Source: an uncultured Phycisphaerales bacterium (lineage in GTDB: Bacteria > Planctomycetota > Phycisphaerae > Sedimentisphaerales > Anaerobacaceae). Taken from it: DNA of 64,000 nucleotides. The translations under genes and the position numbers were made by a program. This document shows, piece by piece, positions 17,300 to 25,941 of the stretch. The DNA lies in assembly GCA_937927975.1 (NCBI GenBank), contig CALEZT010000291.1, forward strand, positions 1 to 64,000, written 5' to 3'. How positions within the stretch are numbered: the stretch's first letter is position 1; each line of letters opens with the position of its first letter. The notes under the pieces were generated by a model. It was given only the letters and a program-made list of their open reading frames with translations. It was not told the DNA's origin and made no database searches.

Positions 17300-19327
17300 A
17301 TGACGAACAGGTACTTGGATAGAATCAACAGTCCGGCCGACCTCAAGACGCTTTCGGTGGCCGAGCTGGAGCAACTGGCCTCAGAGATCCGCCAGTTCAT
17401 ACTGAATTCGGTCAGCAAGACCGGCGGGCACCTCGCCAGCAACCTCGGCGCGGTCGAGCTGACCCTTGCGTTGCACTACGTCTTCGATTTCCAGCGGGAC
17501 AAGCTGTTGTGGGACGTAGGGCACCAGTGCTACACCCACAAGATCATCACCGGCCGCAAGGCGGGTTTTGAGCGGCTGCGCACCGCCAGCGGGATCAGCG
17601 GCTTCCCGAACCCCGGCGAGAGCCCCTACGACCAGTTCACCGTCGGGCACGCGGGCACCTCGATCGCCACCGCCCTGGGCATGGCTCTGGGCGAGCAGTT
17701 GAAGACCGCCCAGGCGTCGAGCGACGCCCAGCGCGCGGGCCAGGAGCCTTCGCGCCCGGCGCCGGCGGTCGTGGCGCTGGTCGGGGACGCGAGTATCGTC
17801 AACGGCGTCTCTTTCGAAGGACTCAACAACCTCGGCCTGGTCAAGCGCCAGATGCTGATCGTGCTCAACGACAACAGCATGGCCATCGACGCGACCGTCG
17901 GATCGGTGGCCAAGTACTTCTCCAAGGTGCGCCTCAGCCAGACGTACGAGGGGCTTCGCTCGACCACCAAGAACATCCTCGAACATCTGCCAGGCATCGG
18001 GCGCAGCGTTGAAGAGACGCTCGAACGGATCAAAAAGAGCATCCGCATGGCGCTGCCGCAGAGCCAGTTGTTCGAGAGCCTCAACATTCCGTACTTCGGC
18101 CCTGTGGACGGCCACGACCTCGAAGGCCTCATCCGCCTGTTCAAGGCCCTGGGCCAGATCAACCATCCGGTCCTTCTGCACGTCTATACGAAGAAGGGCA
18201 AAGGCTTCAATCCCGCGGACAAAGGACCCACCCGGTTCCACTCGACGGGCCCCTTCAAGATCAACGGCGACAACACCGTCGAGGACTGCGCCGTCGGGAA
18301 CCAGTCGCCCGGCTATACCGAGGCCTTCGGCGAATCGCTGACCGCCCTGGCGGAACGGGACAACCGGATCGTCGCCATCACTTCCGCCATGTGCGACGGG
18401 ACCGGCCTCCAGGAGTTCCGCAAGCGATTCCCCGAGCGGTTCTACGACGTGGGGATCGCCGAGAGCGCCGCGGTGGACATCGCCGCGGGCCTGGCCAAGA
18501 CCGGCATGAAGCCTGTCGTCTGCATCTACTCGACCTTCCTCCAGCGGAGCTTCGACCAGGTGTTCCAGGAGGTGGCGTTGCAGAATCTGCCTGTGGTGTT
18601 CTGCGTGGACCGGGCCGGCATGGTCGGCTCCGACGGCGCGACGCACCACGGCCTGATGGACATCGGATATCTGCGGATGCTGCCGAACATGGTCTTGACC
18701 GCCCCGGCGGACGCCGCCGAGATGCGACAAGCGCTGCAATTCGCCCTTTCTCATCCCCAGTCCGTCGTGATCCGCTATCCGAAGGAGCCCGTCCCGCCCG
18801 AGCGACGGACGCCGGCAACGTCCGAGCAAGCGTTCCAGATCGGTCGCAGCGTCCTGGTCCGTCATAGCCTGGATTCCTCGCTGTCGATCTTGTCTTATGG
18901 GACCGTGCTGACGGAGGCCCTCACCGCAGCCGAACGGCTCAGCGCCCTGGGAATCGAGGCCGACGTGATCAACGCCCGGTTCGCGGCGCCGATCGACGAA
19001 GGTCTACTGGACCTGCTGGCGGAGGGAAAACGGCTGATCACAGTCGAGGACCACTATCTGTCCTGCGGTTTCGGCTCGGCCCTGCTGGAGCTGGCGGCAA
19101 CCCGCGGCTGCGAACTGGGCCGCGTCCGGGTGCTGGGAGCGCCCCGGCGTTTTATCGGTCACCATTCCCGGTCCGCGCAGCTTATGGAGGCCGGGATTAC
19201 TGCCGATGAAATAGTCAAAACGGCCAAGGAGCTGTCTATTGAGCGGCAAATCAGGTCAACTCGACGCACGGCAGGACCGGTCGGGAAGCCCGTCGCTGCC
19301 CCGATTGATCCTGTTCGGCAACCCTGA
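17300..19327 (+). CDS. dxs: 1-deoxy-D-xylulose-5-phosphate synthase
   Basis: Condenses pyruvate and glyceraldehyde 3-phosphate to 1-deoxy-D-xylulose 5-phosphate, the entry step of the MEP isoprenoid pathway, with ThDP as cofactor. It has 675 residues, slightly longer than usual. Seen: SKTGGHLASNLGAVELTLALH at the N-terminus, DVGHQCYTHKIITGR, the ThDP-magnesium motif GDASIVNGVSFEGLNN, FGPVDGHD, the catalytic Glu in YDVGIAESAAVDIAAG, and the transketolase C-domain with VEDHYLSCGFGSALLE. A short insertion (about residues 135-152, rich in A, Q and S) lies before the ThDP motif. The last 89 bp overlap the start of nadK. Confidence 0.95.
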   Translation: MTNRYLDRINSPADLKTLSVAELEQLASEIRQFILNSVSKTGGHLASNLGAVELTLALHYVFDFQRDKLLWDVGHQCYTHKIITGRKAGFERLRTASGISGFPNPGESPYDQFTVGHAGTSIATALGMALGEQLKTAQASSDAQRAGQEPSRPAPAVVALVGDASIVNGVSFEGLNNLGLVKRQMLIVLNDNSMAIDATVGSVAKYFSKVRLSQTYEGLRSTTKNILEHLPGIGRSVEETLERIKKSIRMALPQSQLFESLNIPYFGPVDGHDLEGLIRLFKALGQINHPVLLHVYTKKGKGFNPADKGPTRFHSTGPFKINGDNTVEDCAVGNQSPGYTEAFGESLTALAERDNRIVAITSAMCDGTGLQEFRKRFPERFYDVGIAESAAVDIAAGLAKTGMKPVVCIYSTFLQRSFDQVFQEVALQNLPVVFCVDRAGMVGSDGATHHGLMDIGYLRMLPNMVLTAPADAAEMRQALQFALSHPQSVVIRYPKEPVPPERRTPATSEQAFQIGRSVLVRHSLDSSLSILSYGTVLTEALTAAERLSALGIEADVINARFAAPIDEGLLDLLAEGKRLITVEDHYLSCGFGSALLELAATRGCELGRVRVLGAPRRFIGHHSRSAQLMEAGITADEIVKTAKELSIERQIRSTRRTAGPVGKPVAAPIDPVRQP

Positions 19328-20156
19328 GAAGGGTCCCGTTGCCGAGGCCATGCGGGACTTCGCCCTGTTCCTCGAGAGCCGGGCCGAGATCATCGCCAGT
19401 TGCCATCTCGCCAAGTGTACGCCGGAAATCCTGCGGGATTGCGACTACGCGGTCGTGCTCGGCGGCGACGGCACGATCATCTCGGCCGCCCGGACGCTGA
19501 GCGAGGCGAAGGTCCCGGTCATCGGGGTCAACCTGGGCAAGCTCGGTTTTCTGGCGGAATTCAGCGTCGCGGAGTTCAAGGAGCGGTTCGACGACATCCT
19601 CGCGGGCAAAGCGCCCGTCGAGACGCGCATGATGCTGGGGTGCCGGGTGTCCGAGCGATCGCGGCCAGACAGCGAGAAGTTCCATGCCAAGGCCGTCAAC
19701 GACGTTTTTATCGCCGCCGGACCGCCCTTCCGCGTGATCGAGTTGAAGATCGCGGTGGACGGCCAGCGGGTGGCCAGTTGCGTCAGCGACGGGTTGATCG
19801 TCTCGACGCCCACGGGATCGACCGCCTACAACCTCTCGGCCGGCGGCCCGATCCTCGACGGCTCGATGGAGGCGATGGTGATTACGCCCATCTGTCCGCA
19901 TTCGCTGAGCTTTCGACCGATCGTGATCGACGCCGGCAGCGTGGTCGAGGTGCGCTGCACGCGGATCAACGAGGGCACGACCGTGTCCATCGACGGACAG
20001 GTTTCCTCGCCGCTGACGTTGGACGACGTGGTTCGGATCGCGCGGGAGCCGACCGGCTTCAAGGTGGTCAACAACCCCATGCGGACCCGCTGGGACACGC
20101 TGGCCACGAAGCTCGGCTGGGCGAGGAACCCGCGGGACGCAGGCGAGACCGCCTGA
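19239..20156 (+). CDS. nadK: NAD kinase
   Basis: Phosphorylates NAD to NADP in the cytoplasm. It has 305 residues from a TTG start. Family marks: VVLGGDGTIISAAR (the GGDGT diphosphate-binding motif), NLGKLGFLAEF, NDVFIAAG, and SDGLIVSTPTGSTAYNLSAGG. The TTG at 19239 is chosen because AAGGAG lies 8 nt upstream. The first 25 residues are not family-typical and a later start cannot be excluded. The gene overlaps the end of dxs by 89 bp, which would couple their translation. DXS products feed an NADPH-using pathway, so the pairing is plausible, but that is inference. Confidence 0.93.
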   Translation: MSGKSGQLDARQDRSGSPSLPRLILFGNPEKGPVAEAMRDFALFLESRAEIIASCHLAKCTPEILRDCDYAVVLGGDGTIISAARTLSEAKVPVIGVNLGKLGFLAEFSVAEFKERFDDILAGKAPVETRMMLGCRVSERSRPDSEKFHAKAVNDVFIAAGPPFRVIELKIAVDGQRVASCVSDGLIVSTPTGSTAYNLSAGGPILDGSMEAMVITPICPHSLSFRPIVIDAGSVVEVRCTRINEGTTVSIDGQVSSPLTLDDVVRIAREPTGFKVVNNPMRTRWDTLATKLGWARNPRDAGETA

Positions 20157-20192
20157 CGCAGCCCGGCCGGCGGCAAGGATTCGGAGCAACGC

Positions 20193-21818
20193 ATGACAAG
20201 ATTGGAATGGCACGGGAAGACATCGACGAGCGAGCGGCGCGGGCCGCATCGTTCGTGGGGGCTGGCGTTCATCCGTACAGGTCTGCGCGAGCGGCTCCTC
20301 GCAGCATCGCTGGTTCTGCTGGCGACGACGGCTCAGGTCTCTTCTTCCACTTCGCCGGTCACGCAGCCGCCGAGCAGCTATCAGAGCGGCCTGACCGGCG
20401 TTCCCAACCCCATGGACCGCTCCAGCAACCTGCCGATCACCGGCAACGTCGCCGGTGGCAAACACTTCCGCGGCAACATCCCCTACAATTCGACCACGAG
20501 CTTCGGCGCCCCGCTGGGCTCGACGAGCCTGGATTCGTTCCTGAGATACTCCGCGACGCCGGACGTGCAGACGGGCTATCGCCAGGGCTATAGTCCCTTC
20601 TACTCTCCGACCGGCACGGTGACGACGACCCTGCCCGGCTACCCAGGCGTCTTCTCGCCCGTCAGTCCCCGCATCGTCGGCGGTTCGGGCCAGGCTCGAA
20701 CGGGCCAGCCCCTCGACGTGTTGACCATGACCGAAGTGGCCGAACCCCAGGTCTCCGCGCGGGACGGCTGGGGCGTCCAGCCTTCGCCTCGCCTTGGCTA
20801 TGTCCCGATGTCGATGGACTCGAGCGAGACTCCCTCGAACACGCCGGGCGATCTGCTGAACCGCCGTCCCCTCTCCCCGGCCGGCGACTCGCTCATGTCG
20901 CCGCAGGAGTATCAGCAGCGACTGGATCAATTGCTCCAGGGCATCGAGAGAATGCAGGGCGGACTGCCGCAACTCCAGCAGAACCCCAGACCGGAGGACA
21001 ACGCGGTCCCGCCTCCAAAGCAGCCTGCGCCGGAACAGGATGTCCTGTCCCCTGCCCAGCCGCGACTGGAACTCTACGATCCGTCCGCCATCCGTCAGAT
21101 GACGATTCCGGCGCCTTTGAACGAGGCGCCTCCGGCGGACGACGCATCGACCCACGAAAGCCGACACACGGCGGCCAAAGCCGAGGACGTTGCCGCCCTG
21201 CGGCGACTCGAGGACAGGTCGAAATCGGCCCCTCGATCCGCAACGGGCGAACCGCCCTCGAACGACCGTCCGTCTCAGGAAACCGCGGGACCCGCGCCGA
21301 CCCGGCCCGCGTCGGAAACGGGACAGCGAACCTACGAGAACTCCGACCCGGTCACCCGGAGGCAGTTCGATCAGTATCTGGCCGCGGGACAGTCGCAAAT
21401 GCGACAGGATCGACACGACCTCGCTGTGGATTCCTTCCGCCTGGCCTGCGTCTATGTCCCCCACGATGCGCGTCCGCACTTCGGCCAGAGCCTGGCTCTG
21501 CTGGCGACCGGAGACCACGTCGCCAGCGCGATGTCTCTGATACGAGCCCTCGAACTCGACGCCGGGTATGTGACGCAGAAGCGGGACCTGGTCGAAAGCC
21601 TTGGCGGGCCGGACCTGTTCGTCCGACAGATCTCCAGACTCCAGGATCGGGTGGAAGAGGGCGCCTCGCCGCAGCTTCAACTGCTGCTCGCCTATGTCTA
21701 CTTCCAGATGGACCAGACCCATGAAGCGATCGCCGCGATCGAAGCGGTCCGCGCGGCGCTGCCCTCCTCCCGAGCGGCAGCTTCCCTGCAAAAAGCAATT
21801 CGAGGGCCCGGTCGATAA
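20193..21818 (+). CDS. Secreted proline/serine-rich protein with C-terminal TPR repeats
   Basis: Not a named family. It has 541 residues. A basic N-terminus is followed by a hydrophobic segment (LLAASLVLLATTAQVSS, residues about 35-51), so it is probably exported or anchored. Residues 55-380 are low-complexity, rich in P, S, T and G, and look disordered. The C-terminal 150 residues form tetratricopeptide repeats (AAGQSQMRQDRHDLAVDSFR; LLLAYVYFQMDQTHEAIAAI), which usually bind other proteins. It starts 37 bp after nadK, probably in the same transcript, and converges with groES. Confidence 0.75.
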   Translation: MTRLEWHGKTSTSERRGPHRSWGLAFIRTGLRERLLAASLVLLATTAQVSSSTSPVTQPPSSYQSGLTGVPNPMDRSSNLPITGNVAGGKHFRGNIPYNSTTSFGAPLGSTSLDSFLRYSATPDVQTGYRQGYSPFYSPTGTVTTTLPGYPGVFSPVSPRIVGGSGQARTGQPLDVLTMTEVAEPQVSARDGWGVQPSPRLGYVPMSMDSSETPSNTPGDLLNRRPLSPAGDSLMSPQEYQQRLDQLLQGIERMQGGLPQLQQNPRPEDNAVPPPKQPAPEQDVLSPAQPRLELYDPSAIRQMTIPAPLNEAPPADDASTHESRHTAAKAEDVAALRRLEDRSKSAPRSATGEPPSNDRPSQETAGPAPTRPASETGQRTYENSDPVTRRQFDQYLAAGQSQMRQDRHDLAVDSFRLACVYVPHDARPHFGQSLALLATGDHVASAMSLIRALELDAGYVTQKRDLVESLGGPDLFVRQISRLQDRVEEGASPQLQLLLAYVYFQMDQTHEAIAAIEAVRAALPSSRAAASLQKAIRGPGR

Positions 21819-21902
21819 GCGACGGGACGAAGCCAGGAGACGACCGGCTTGCAGACTGCCTCGCGACAGCTTCCTGCACGCCGCACGGTTGAAGACTCGG
21901 AC

Positions 21903-22223
21903 TCAGCCTTTTCGGAAGACCGCGACGACGTTCTGAACTTCCACCACGAACAGACGGTTGTCGCCTTCGAAATCGACCGGGATGGCGCCCTTGGGATTGA
22001 AGAGGACCTTGTCGTATTTCCGCAAGGGGATGTCCGGCGTGTGCTCGATCTCCGCGGAGACCGCCACCACGCGACCGGTGATCGTGGGAATCTCGATCGT
22101 GTCGGGCAGCTTGATCCCCCCTTTGGTTTCCTTCTTGTCCTCATCCTTGCGGATCACGACCCGCTTGCCGATCGGCTCGATCGTCTCGAATGTCTTCGGT
22201 TCCGCCTGTCGCTCGTTTTTCAT
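21903..22223 (-). CDS. groES: Co-chaperonin GroES-like protein
   Basis: A 106-residue GroES-type beta-barrel that would cap a GroEL-type chaperonin. Seen: IEPIGKRVVIRKDE at the start, a mobile-loop region (KKETKGGIKLPDT), VVAVSAEIE, and a final KYDKVLFNPKGAIPVDFEG. The mobile loop is KGGIKLPD rather than the common SGGIVLP-type, and there is no neighbouring groEL. It is therefore probably a stand-alone, divergent paralog of the main groES. GAGGTCG lies 6 nt before the ATG. The LEA-type lipoprotein gene is 27 bp upstream on the same strand. Confidence 0.85.
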   Translation of the reverse strand: MKNERQAEPKTFETIEPIGKRVVIRKDEDKKETKGGIKLPDTIEIPTITGRVVAVSAEIEHTPDIPLRKYDKVLFNPKGAIPVDFEGDNRLFVVEVQNVVAVFRKG

Positions 22224-22250
22224 GGGTGCGACCTCATTCTGCTCAGAGCG

Positions 22251-22772
22251 TCACAGGGCCCCGCTGGCGCCCAGCAGTCTCTCCACGTCCGCGTCCGGCA
22301 GCGACGGCAGCGTCACCTCGCCGACGCTTTGCAGGGGCAGCATGATCGTCCCCAGGCGGGGCGTGTTGACCGTCAGGTCCACCTGCGCTTCGTAGGGGAT
22401 CGTCGCGCCAGGCCGGACGCCGCCCAGCAGACGCAACGTGCTGATGTAGTCGATCCGAACCGGCAGCGGCACGATCTGGCTACCGTTGACCGGGATCTGC
22501 ACCGCAAGTTCCTGCTGTCCGGCCATGAACCTCTTGCCCCTGCTGGACACCGCGTAGTTCAGACGCAGCAGCGGAAGCTCCGTCGGATAATGGTTCACGA
22601 TCTGCACGTCGAACACCACGGTCGCGCCGTAGACGTCCGCATCCCGAAACTGCATCCCCATCACCCGCGCGGTCGGCTTGCGGAGGCTCATCGACTCCTC
22701 CATGTTCGCACATCCGACCCCGACCGTCAGCAACATGCTGACGAACCCAACCTTTGCCATTCGCGACATCAT
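22251..22772 (-). CDS. LEA type 2 (WHy-like) domain lipoprotein
   Basis: A 173-residue lipoprotein. The N-terminus MMSRMAKVGFVSML and the lipobox VGVGC indicate a lipid-anchored envelope protein. The rest matches the LEA-2/WHy fold: DADVYGATVVFDVQIVNHYP, then LPLLRLNYAVSSRGKRF and VPLPVRIDY. Its role is unknown. The start at 22772 (or 22769) is preferred to the longer frame because GGAAGGG lies just upstream and the signal peptide then starts correctly. It is probably co-transcribed with groES. Confidence 0.8.
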   Translation of the reverse strand: MMSRMAKVGFVSMLLTVGVGCANMEESMSLRKPTARVMGMQFRDADVYGATVVFDVQIVNHYPTELPLLRLNYAVSSRGKRFMAGQQELAVQIPVNGSQIVPLPVRIDYISTLRLLGGVRPGATIPYEAQVDLTVNTPRLGTIMLPLQSVGEVTLPSLPDADVERLLGASGAL

Positions 22773-22888
22773 TGAATCCCTTCCAAAATCCTGAAAGCAG
22801 GATACCTCCGACAATCCTCCCGGTCAAGCGATAGTCGCCCGTCGCAGCCGCGCACTTCGGCCATGACGTCGCGGACATCGGCGGCCGC

Positions 22889-24958
22889 TCATGGTTTGGC
22901 GGCCGGTCCCCAAGGCTCGATCTGTCGGAGGTCTTTCGCCTCCAGCGCCCGGTAGCAATCCGGCAGGTCGAACGCCGACAGCACGTTGGGCACGAGCGTC
23001 GAAAGCGGCCACCCATAGTCCCTGGACTCCGCGATCTCCTGGTACGACGTCAACGAGTTCTTCAACGTCACCTGCGTGACGCGATCCGACAGCACGCCCG
23101 CGAACGTGGCGGGCAACGCGCCCCAGCCTTTGCCGACGAGGTGCACCTGCGTATGCCCGACGCTGCCCAGCCAGTCGAGCACGCGAAGCACGTCATACGT
23201 TCTTTGGCCGATGTAAGGCCGATCGAGCATGATCGAGTGGATGGCGTAGAAGTAATCGCTGCCATAGGGGTTCAGAAAGGAGTTCTCGTCGCACGTGTCG
23301 GGCTGCGATTCGCCGATGCCGCGGACATCGACGGTGTAGAACACAGCGTCCGGCTCGGCCGCCATCAGTTCCGCCAACAGAGGCTCGGCGCGAAGCTCCC
23401 TGTCGCTGGACTGGTGCGACACGTAGAGCACGGCCCTCCCGCTGTCCGGCTGCGGCCTCGAGAGCAACTGCTGGTGTCCCAGCCGGTACACGACCGCCTG
23501 GATCCCCGGCTCGGTTTCGACCACGTAGGTCGTCCACCGCGGACGCGGATACCCGCGTGACCTCCAGTTGCGGAGAATCCGGTAGGATGGGGCCGGGCCT
23601 CCCTGGCCGTCGGGCAAACGGAGCACACGACGGACTTCGCTGCGAAGCTGGCCAGGAGTGAACTCCGCGGGGCGCCGGCCCGCCAGGGCCTTGGCCGTCT
23701 CAGAGGTGAAGGAGTAGATCGGCCGCGACTGAAGCTCGCAGACCTGCCCCTTGGGGGCGCACCAGAGCGTCTCGTCCTTCTCGATCGTCAGGGCCGGCTC
23801 CGTTTTCGCGTCGCTGACCCCGGTGGCGAGGTTGAACCATCGGTACATCGCCTCCCGGCTCTCCTGGGAGTAGCCGTGGCCGCCGGGACCGATGAACAGG
23901 CTGACGTTCCGTTCCCGACCCAGCAACTCGTAGAGCCGGCGGAGACGTCGGTAGGCGGTCTCGCTGCCGCGGACGTCGAAGAAGTCCATTTCCTTGGCCA
24001 GGAGAATCACCGGCTTGGGCGCCATCGCCGCGAGGAAGTCGCAGTGGTCCAGTCCCATCGCCAGCGCCCCCGGCGGGCACTGTTCCGTGTCGGCCGGCAG
24101 CTCGTTCTCCGTGTTGCACAGGAAGGTCGTGACGAAGCAGCTCGGCGCGGCCATCGTCCATCGTCGCTCGACGCCGCAAAGCCACGTCGTCAGCGTGCCG
24201 CCGCCGGAATTGCCGGTGACGCCGATGTGCCGGGGATCGACCTCTTTGCGGGTCAGCAGGTAATCCAAGGCGCGGATTCCGTCCCAGGCCCGCCAGGAGC
24301 CGAAGAACTCGCCGACGAGGAACTGCTGGTTGCCTGCGTAGAGATGCTCGCGAACGCCGACGCCGACGCGGGATTTGAGCTGTTCGTCGGGATACTGAAG
24401 CCGCTCGCCCTGCCCGATCGGATCGAAGATCAATGTGACGTACCCCAGTCGGGCCAGGCTCTGGGCGAACCCCTGGTACGGCTCGGCGGCCTTGCCGTTG
24501 TTCGAGTGCCCGCACGGCGCGATCACGCCGGGCAGCGGGAAGGGCCGTCCCTTGGGCACGTAGAGGTTGCCGGTGACCAGAAACCCCGGGCGGCTCTCGA
24601 AGATCACGTTCTCGATCCGGTACTGGTCCCGCTCGACCACGCTCATGATGCGGGGATTCAGCGGCGTCTTCAGGGGCCAGGCGCCGAAGCAACGGTCGAT
24701 CTTGCCGCGAACCGTCTGCACATAGGCCTGTGCCTCCTCGCGGCTGTTCAGTTCCGCGTAGCGCCGCTCGACCTCCGTGTCCACGCGACGGACCTGGTCG
24801 ACGAAATACTCCTGAACCATTCGGGGGAATCGGTTCAGGGCCGGCAACTCCTGGTTCGAAGCGCGGACGGTCATGCCCGTCAGACAAACGACTGTGATCC
24901 CGCCGAGACAGAGGAAGCTCGACAATCGTCGCTGCGGATGCAAATGGGGGCTGGACAT
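22889..24958 (-). CDS. Secreted alpha/beta hydrolase (acetylxylan-esterase-like), duplicated
   Basis: A 689-residue exported esterase-type hydrolase. A signal peptide covers about residues 1-33 (SSFLCLGGITVVCLTGMTVRA). The first alpha/beta hydrolase domain has LYVPKGRPFPLPGVIAPCGH, the oxyanion area, and GVTGNSGGGTLTTWL, where the Ser of GNSGGG is the likely nucleophile. It belongs near planctomycete acetylxylan esterases and cephalosporin-C deacetylases. A second hydrolase-like half (residues about 490-680: AVLYVSHQSSDREL, TVDVRGIGESQPDT, HLVGKGWGALPATFAG) has GKGWG at the nucleophile elbow, with Trp in the Ser position. That half may be inactive. The start at 24958 has GGAGA upstream. The substrate is inferred from family only. 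Confidence 0.78.
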   Translation of the reverse strand: MSSPHLHPQRRLSSFLCLGGITVVCLTGMTVRASNQELPALNRFPRMVQEYFVDQVRRVDTEVERRYAELNSREEAQAYVQTVRGKIDRCFGAWPLKTPLNPRIMSVVERDQYRIENVIFESRPGFLVTGNLYVPKGRPFPLPGVIAPCGHSNNGKAAEPYQGFAQSLARLGYVTLIFDPIGQGERLQYPDEQLKSRVGVGVREHLYAGNQQFLVGEFFGSWRAWDGIRALDYLLTRKEVDPRHIGVTGNSGGGTLTTWLCGVERRWTMAAPSCFVTTFLCNTENELPADTEQCPPGALAMGLDHCDFLAAMAPKPVILLAKEMDFFDVRGSETAYRRLRRLYELLGRERNVSLFIGPGGHGYSQESREAMYRWFNLATGVSDAKTEPALTIEKDETLWCAPKGQVCELQSRPIYSFTSETAKALAGRRPAEFTPGQLRSEVRRVLRLPDGQGGPAPSYRILRNWRSRGYPRPRWTTYVVETEPGIQAVVYRLGHQQLLSRPQPDSGRAVLYVSHQSSDRELRAEPLLAELMAAEPDAVFYTVDVRGIGESQPDTCDENSFLNPYGSDYFYAIHSIMLDRPYIGQRTYDVLRVLDWLGSVGHTQVHLVGKGWGALPATFAGVLSDRVTQVTLKNSLTSYQEIAESRDYGWPLSTLVPNVLSAFDLPDCYRALEAKDLRQIEPWGPAAKP

Positions 24959-25084
24959 GCGGGTTCTCCATGCAAGACCATACTTCAGGGCCACGGTTCT
25001 CCGACGTCGGGCATTATAGCCCTATCGTCGCCGCTGCGAAAGAACGTTTGCATGGGAGAGCAAGGCGGCGCGCCGCCGGATGGC

Positions 25085-25528
25085 TCAGAAGTGAGCTCGC
25101 AGGAAATCCAGGAAGTGGGGGCCGAGGACCAGCAGGCCGATCGCGATCGAGCCGACCGCGGAGATCAACACGCCGCCGGCAGCGACGTCTTTGGCGCACT
25201 TGACGAGCGGATGAAACTCCGGCTTGGCCGCGTCGGCAAGAAACTCCAGCGCCGTATTCAGCGCCTCGGCGGTCCAGACCGCCATGATCGCCAGGATGAT
25301 CCTGCACCATTCCGGATCGCTCAGACGGAACAACGCTCCTGCGGTCAAGACGCAAATGGAGGCGAACGCGTGCAGCCAGGCGTTGTGCTGAGAGCGGAGC
25401 ATCAACGCGACGCCGCGGAAGGCGTTGCGGAAGCTGTGCAAACGGCCCGTGAGCGTGAAGGAACCGTTGTTCCCGTTGACGGGCTTGAGGGCCTGGTCAT
25501 CCCTCGGTTCTTTGGCTGGCTGGGACAT
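25085..25528 (-). CDS. dgkA: Diacylglycerol kinase / undecaprenol kinase
   Basis: A small integral membrane lipid kinase, phosphorylating diacylglycerol or undecaprenol. It has 147 residues from the chosen start. Family signs: SFRNAFRGVALMLRSQHNAWLHA near the N-terminus, AVWTAEALNTALEFLAD with the catalytic Glu in the EALNTA(I/L)E segment, and HPLVKCAKDVAAGGVLISAVGS, with the KD-AAGAVL signature slightly varied (AAGG). Three membrane helices are visible. The start at 25528 is uncertain; a frame from 25594 is open, but the extra residues are not family-like. It is divergent from efp. Confidence 0.88.
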   Translation of the reverse strand: MSQPAKEPRDDQALKPVNGNNGSFTLTGRLHSFRNAFRGVALMLRSQHNAWLHAFASICVLTAGALFRLSDPEWCRIILAIMAVWTAEALNTALEFLADAAKPEFHPLVKCAKDVAAGGVLISAVGSIAIGLLVLGPHFLDFLRAHF

Positions 25529-25941
25529 AGAAGCTGATGGTTCGCCGGAGATCGTTCTGCCGGCCCGTACGTCCGATATCGCTGTCGATGCCATTTCACC
25601 GGCTCTCAGATCACATTTCGTCCGACCACAGTACCCTATGTGATATCGGCCGGCAAGCCGCCCGGCTTGATTTTCCAGGGCTCCCCGAACGCGAGTCTTT
25701 CGTCCGGGGAGCCCTGTGGATCAGACCCTTGGGCCGCAGGGCAGCGGAGTCGTTCAAATTGCGGCAACGTGTTGCTTGACAAGGGGTTCGGTCGGACGTA
25801 AACTACACGTTTAACAGTTGTTCACCGTCGTCGCCCGACGCGGTGGCGGCGTCTTTCTGTGTGTCGCGATCGGCGGGGCTATCCCCCGACAGATCGATCG
25901 CGGCGGAATCCAAGAGCTTGGTTTGATCTGAGGTGATAGCG
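25529..25941. other. Divergent gap between dgkA and efp
   Basis: No gene seen. It contains a promoter for efp (25776-25804) and a self-complementary stretch where CGGGGAGCCCTG (25698-25709) pairs with CAGGGCTCCCCG (25677-25688), a perfect 12-bp stem with an 8-nt loop that could act as a terminator or attenuator between the two divergent genes. Confidence 0.5.
25776..25804 (+). promoter_or_regulatory. Sigma70-like promoter for efp
   Basis: TTGACA (25776-25781), 17-nt spacer, TAAACT (25799-25804). The predicted transcript has a leader of about 130 nt before the GTG start at 25942. Confidence 0.6.

Noticed and set aside
19251..21791. 846-residue minus-strand frame opposite nadK and the TPR gene
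   Set aside because: Antisense shadow of two coding genes, with no ribosome site or family features.
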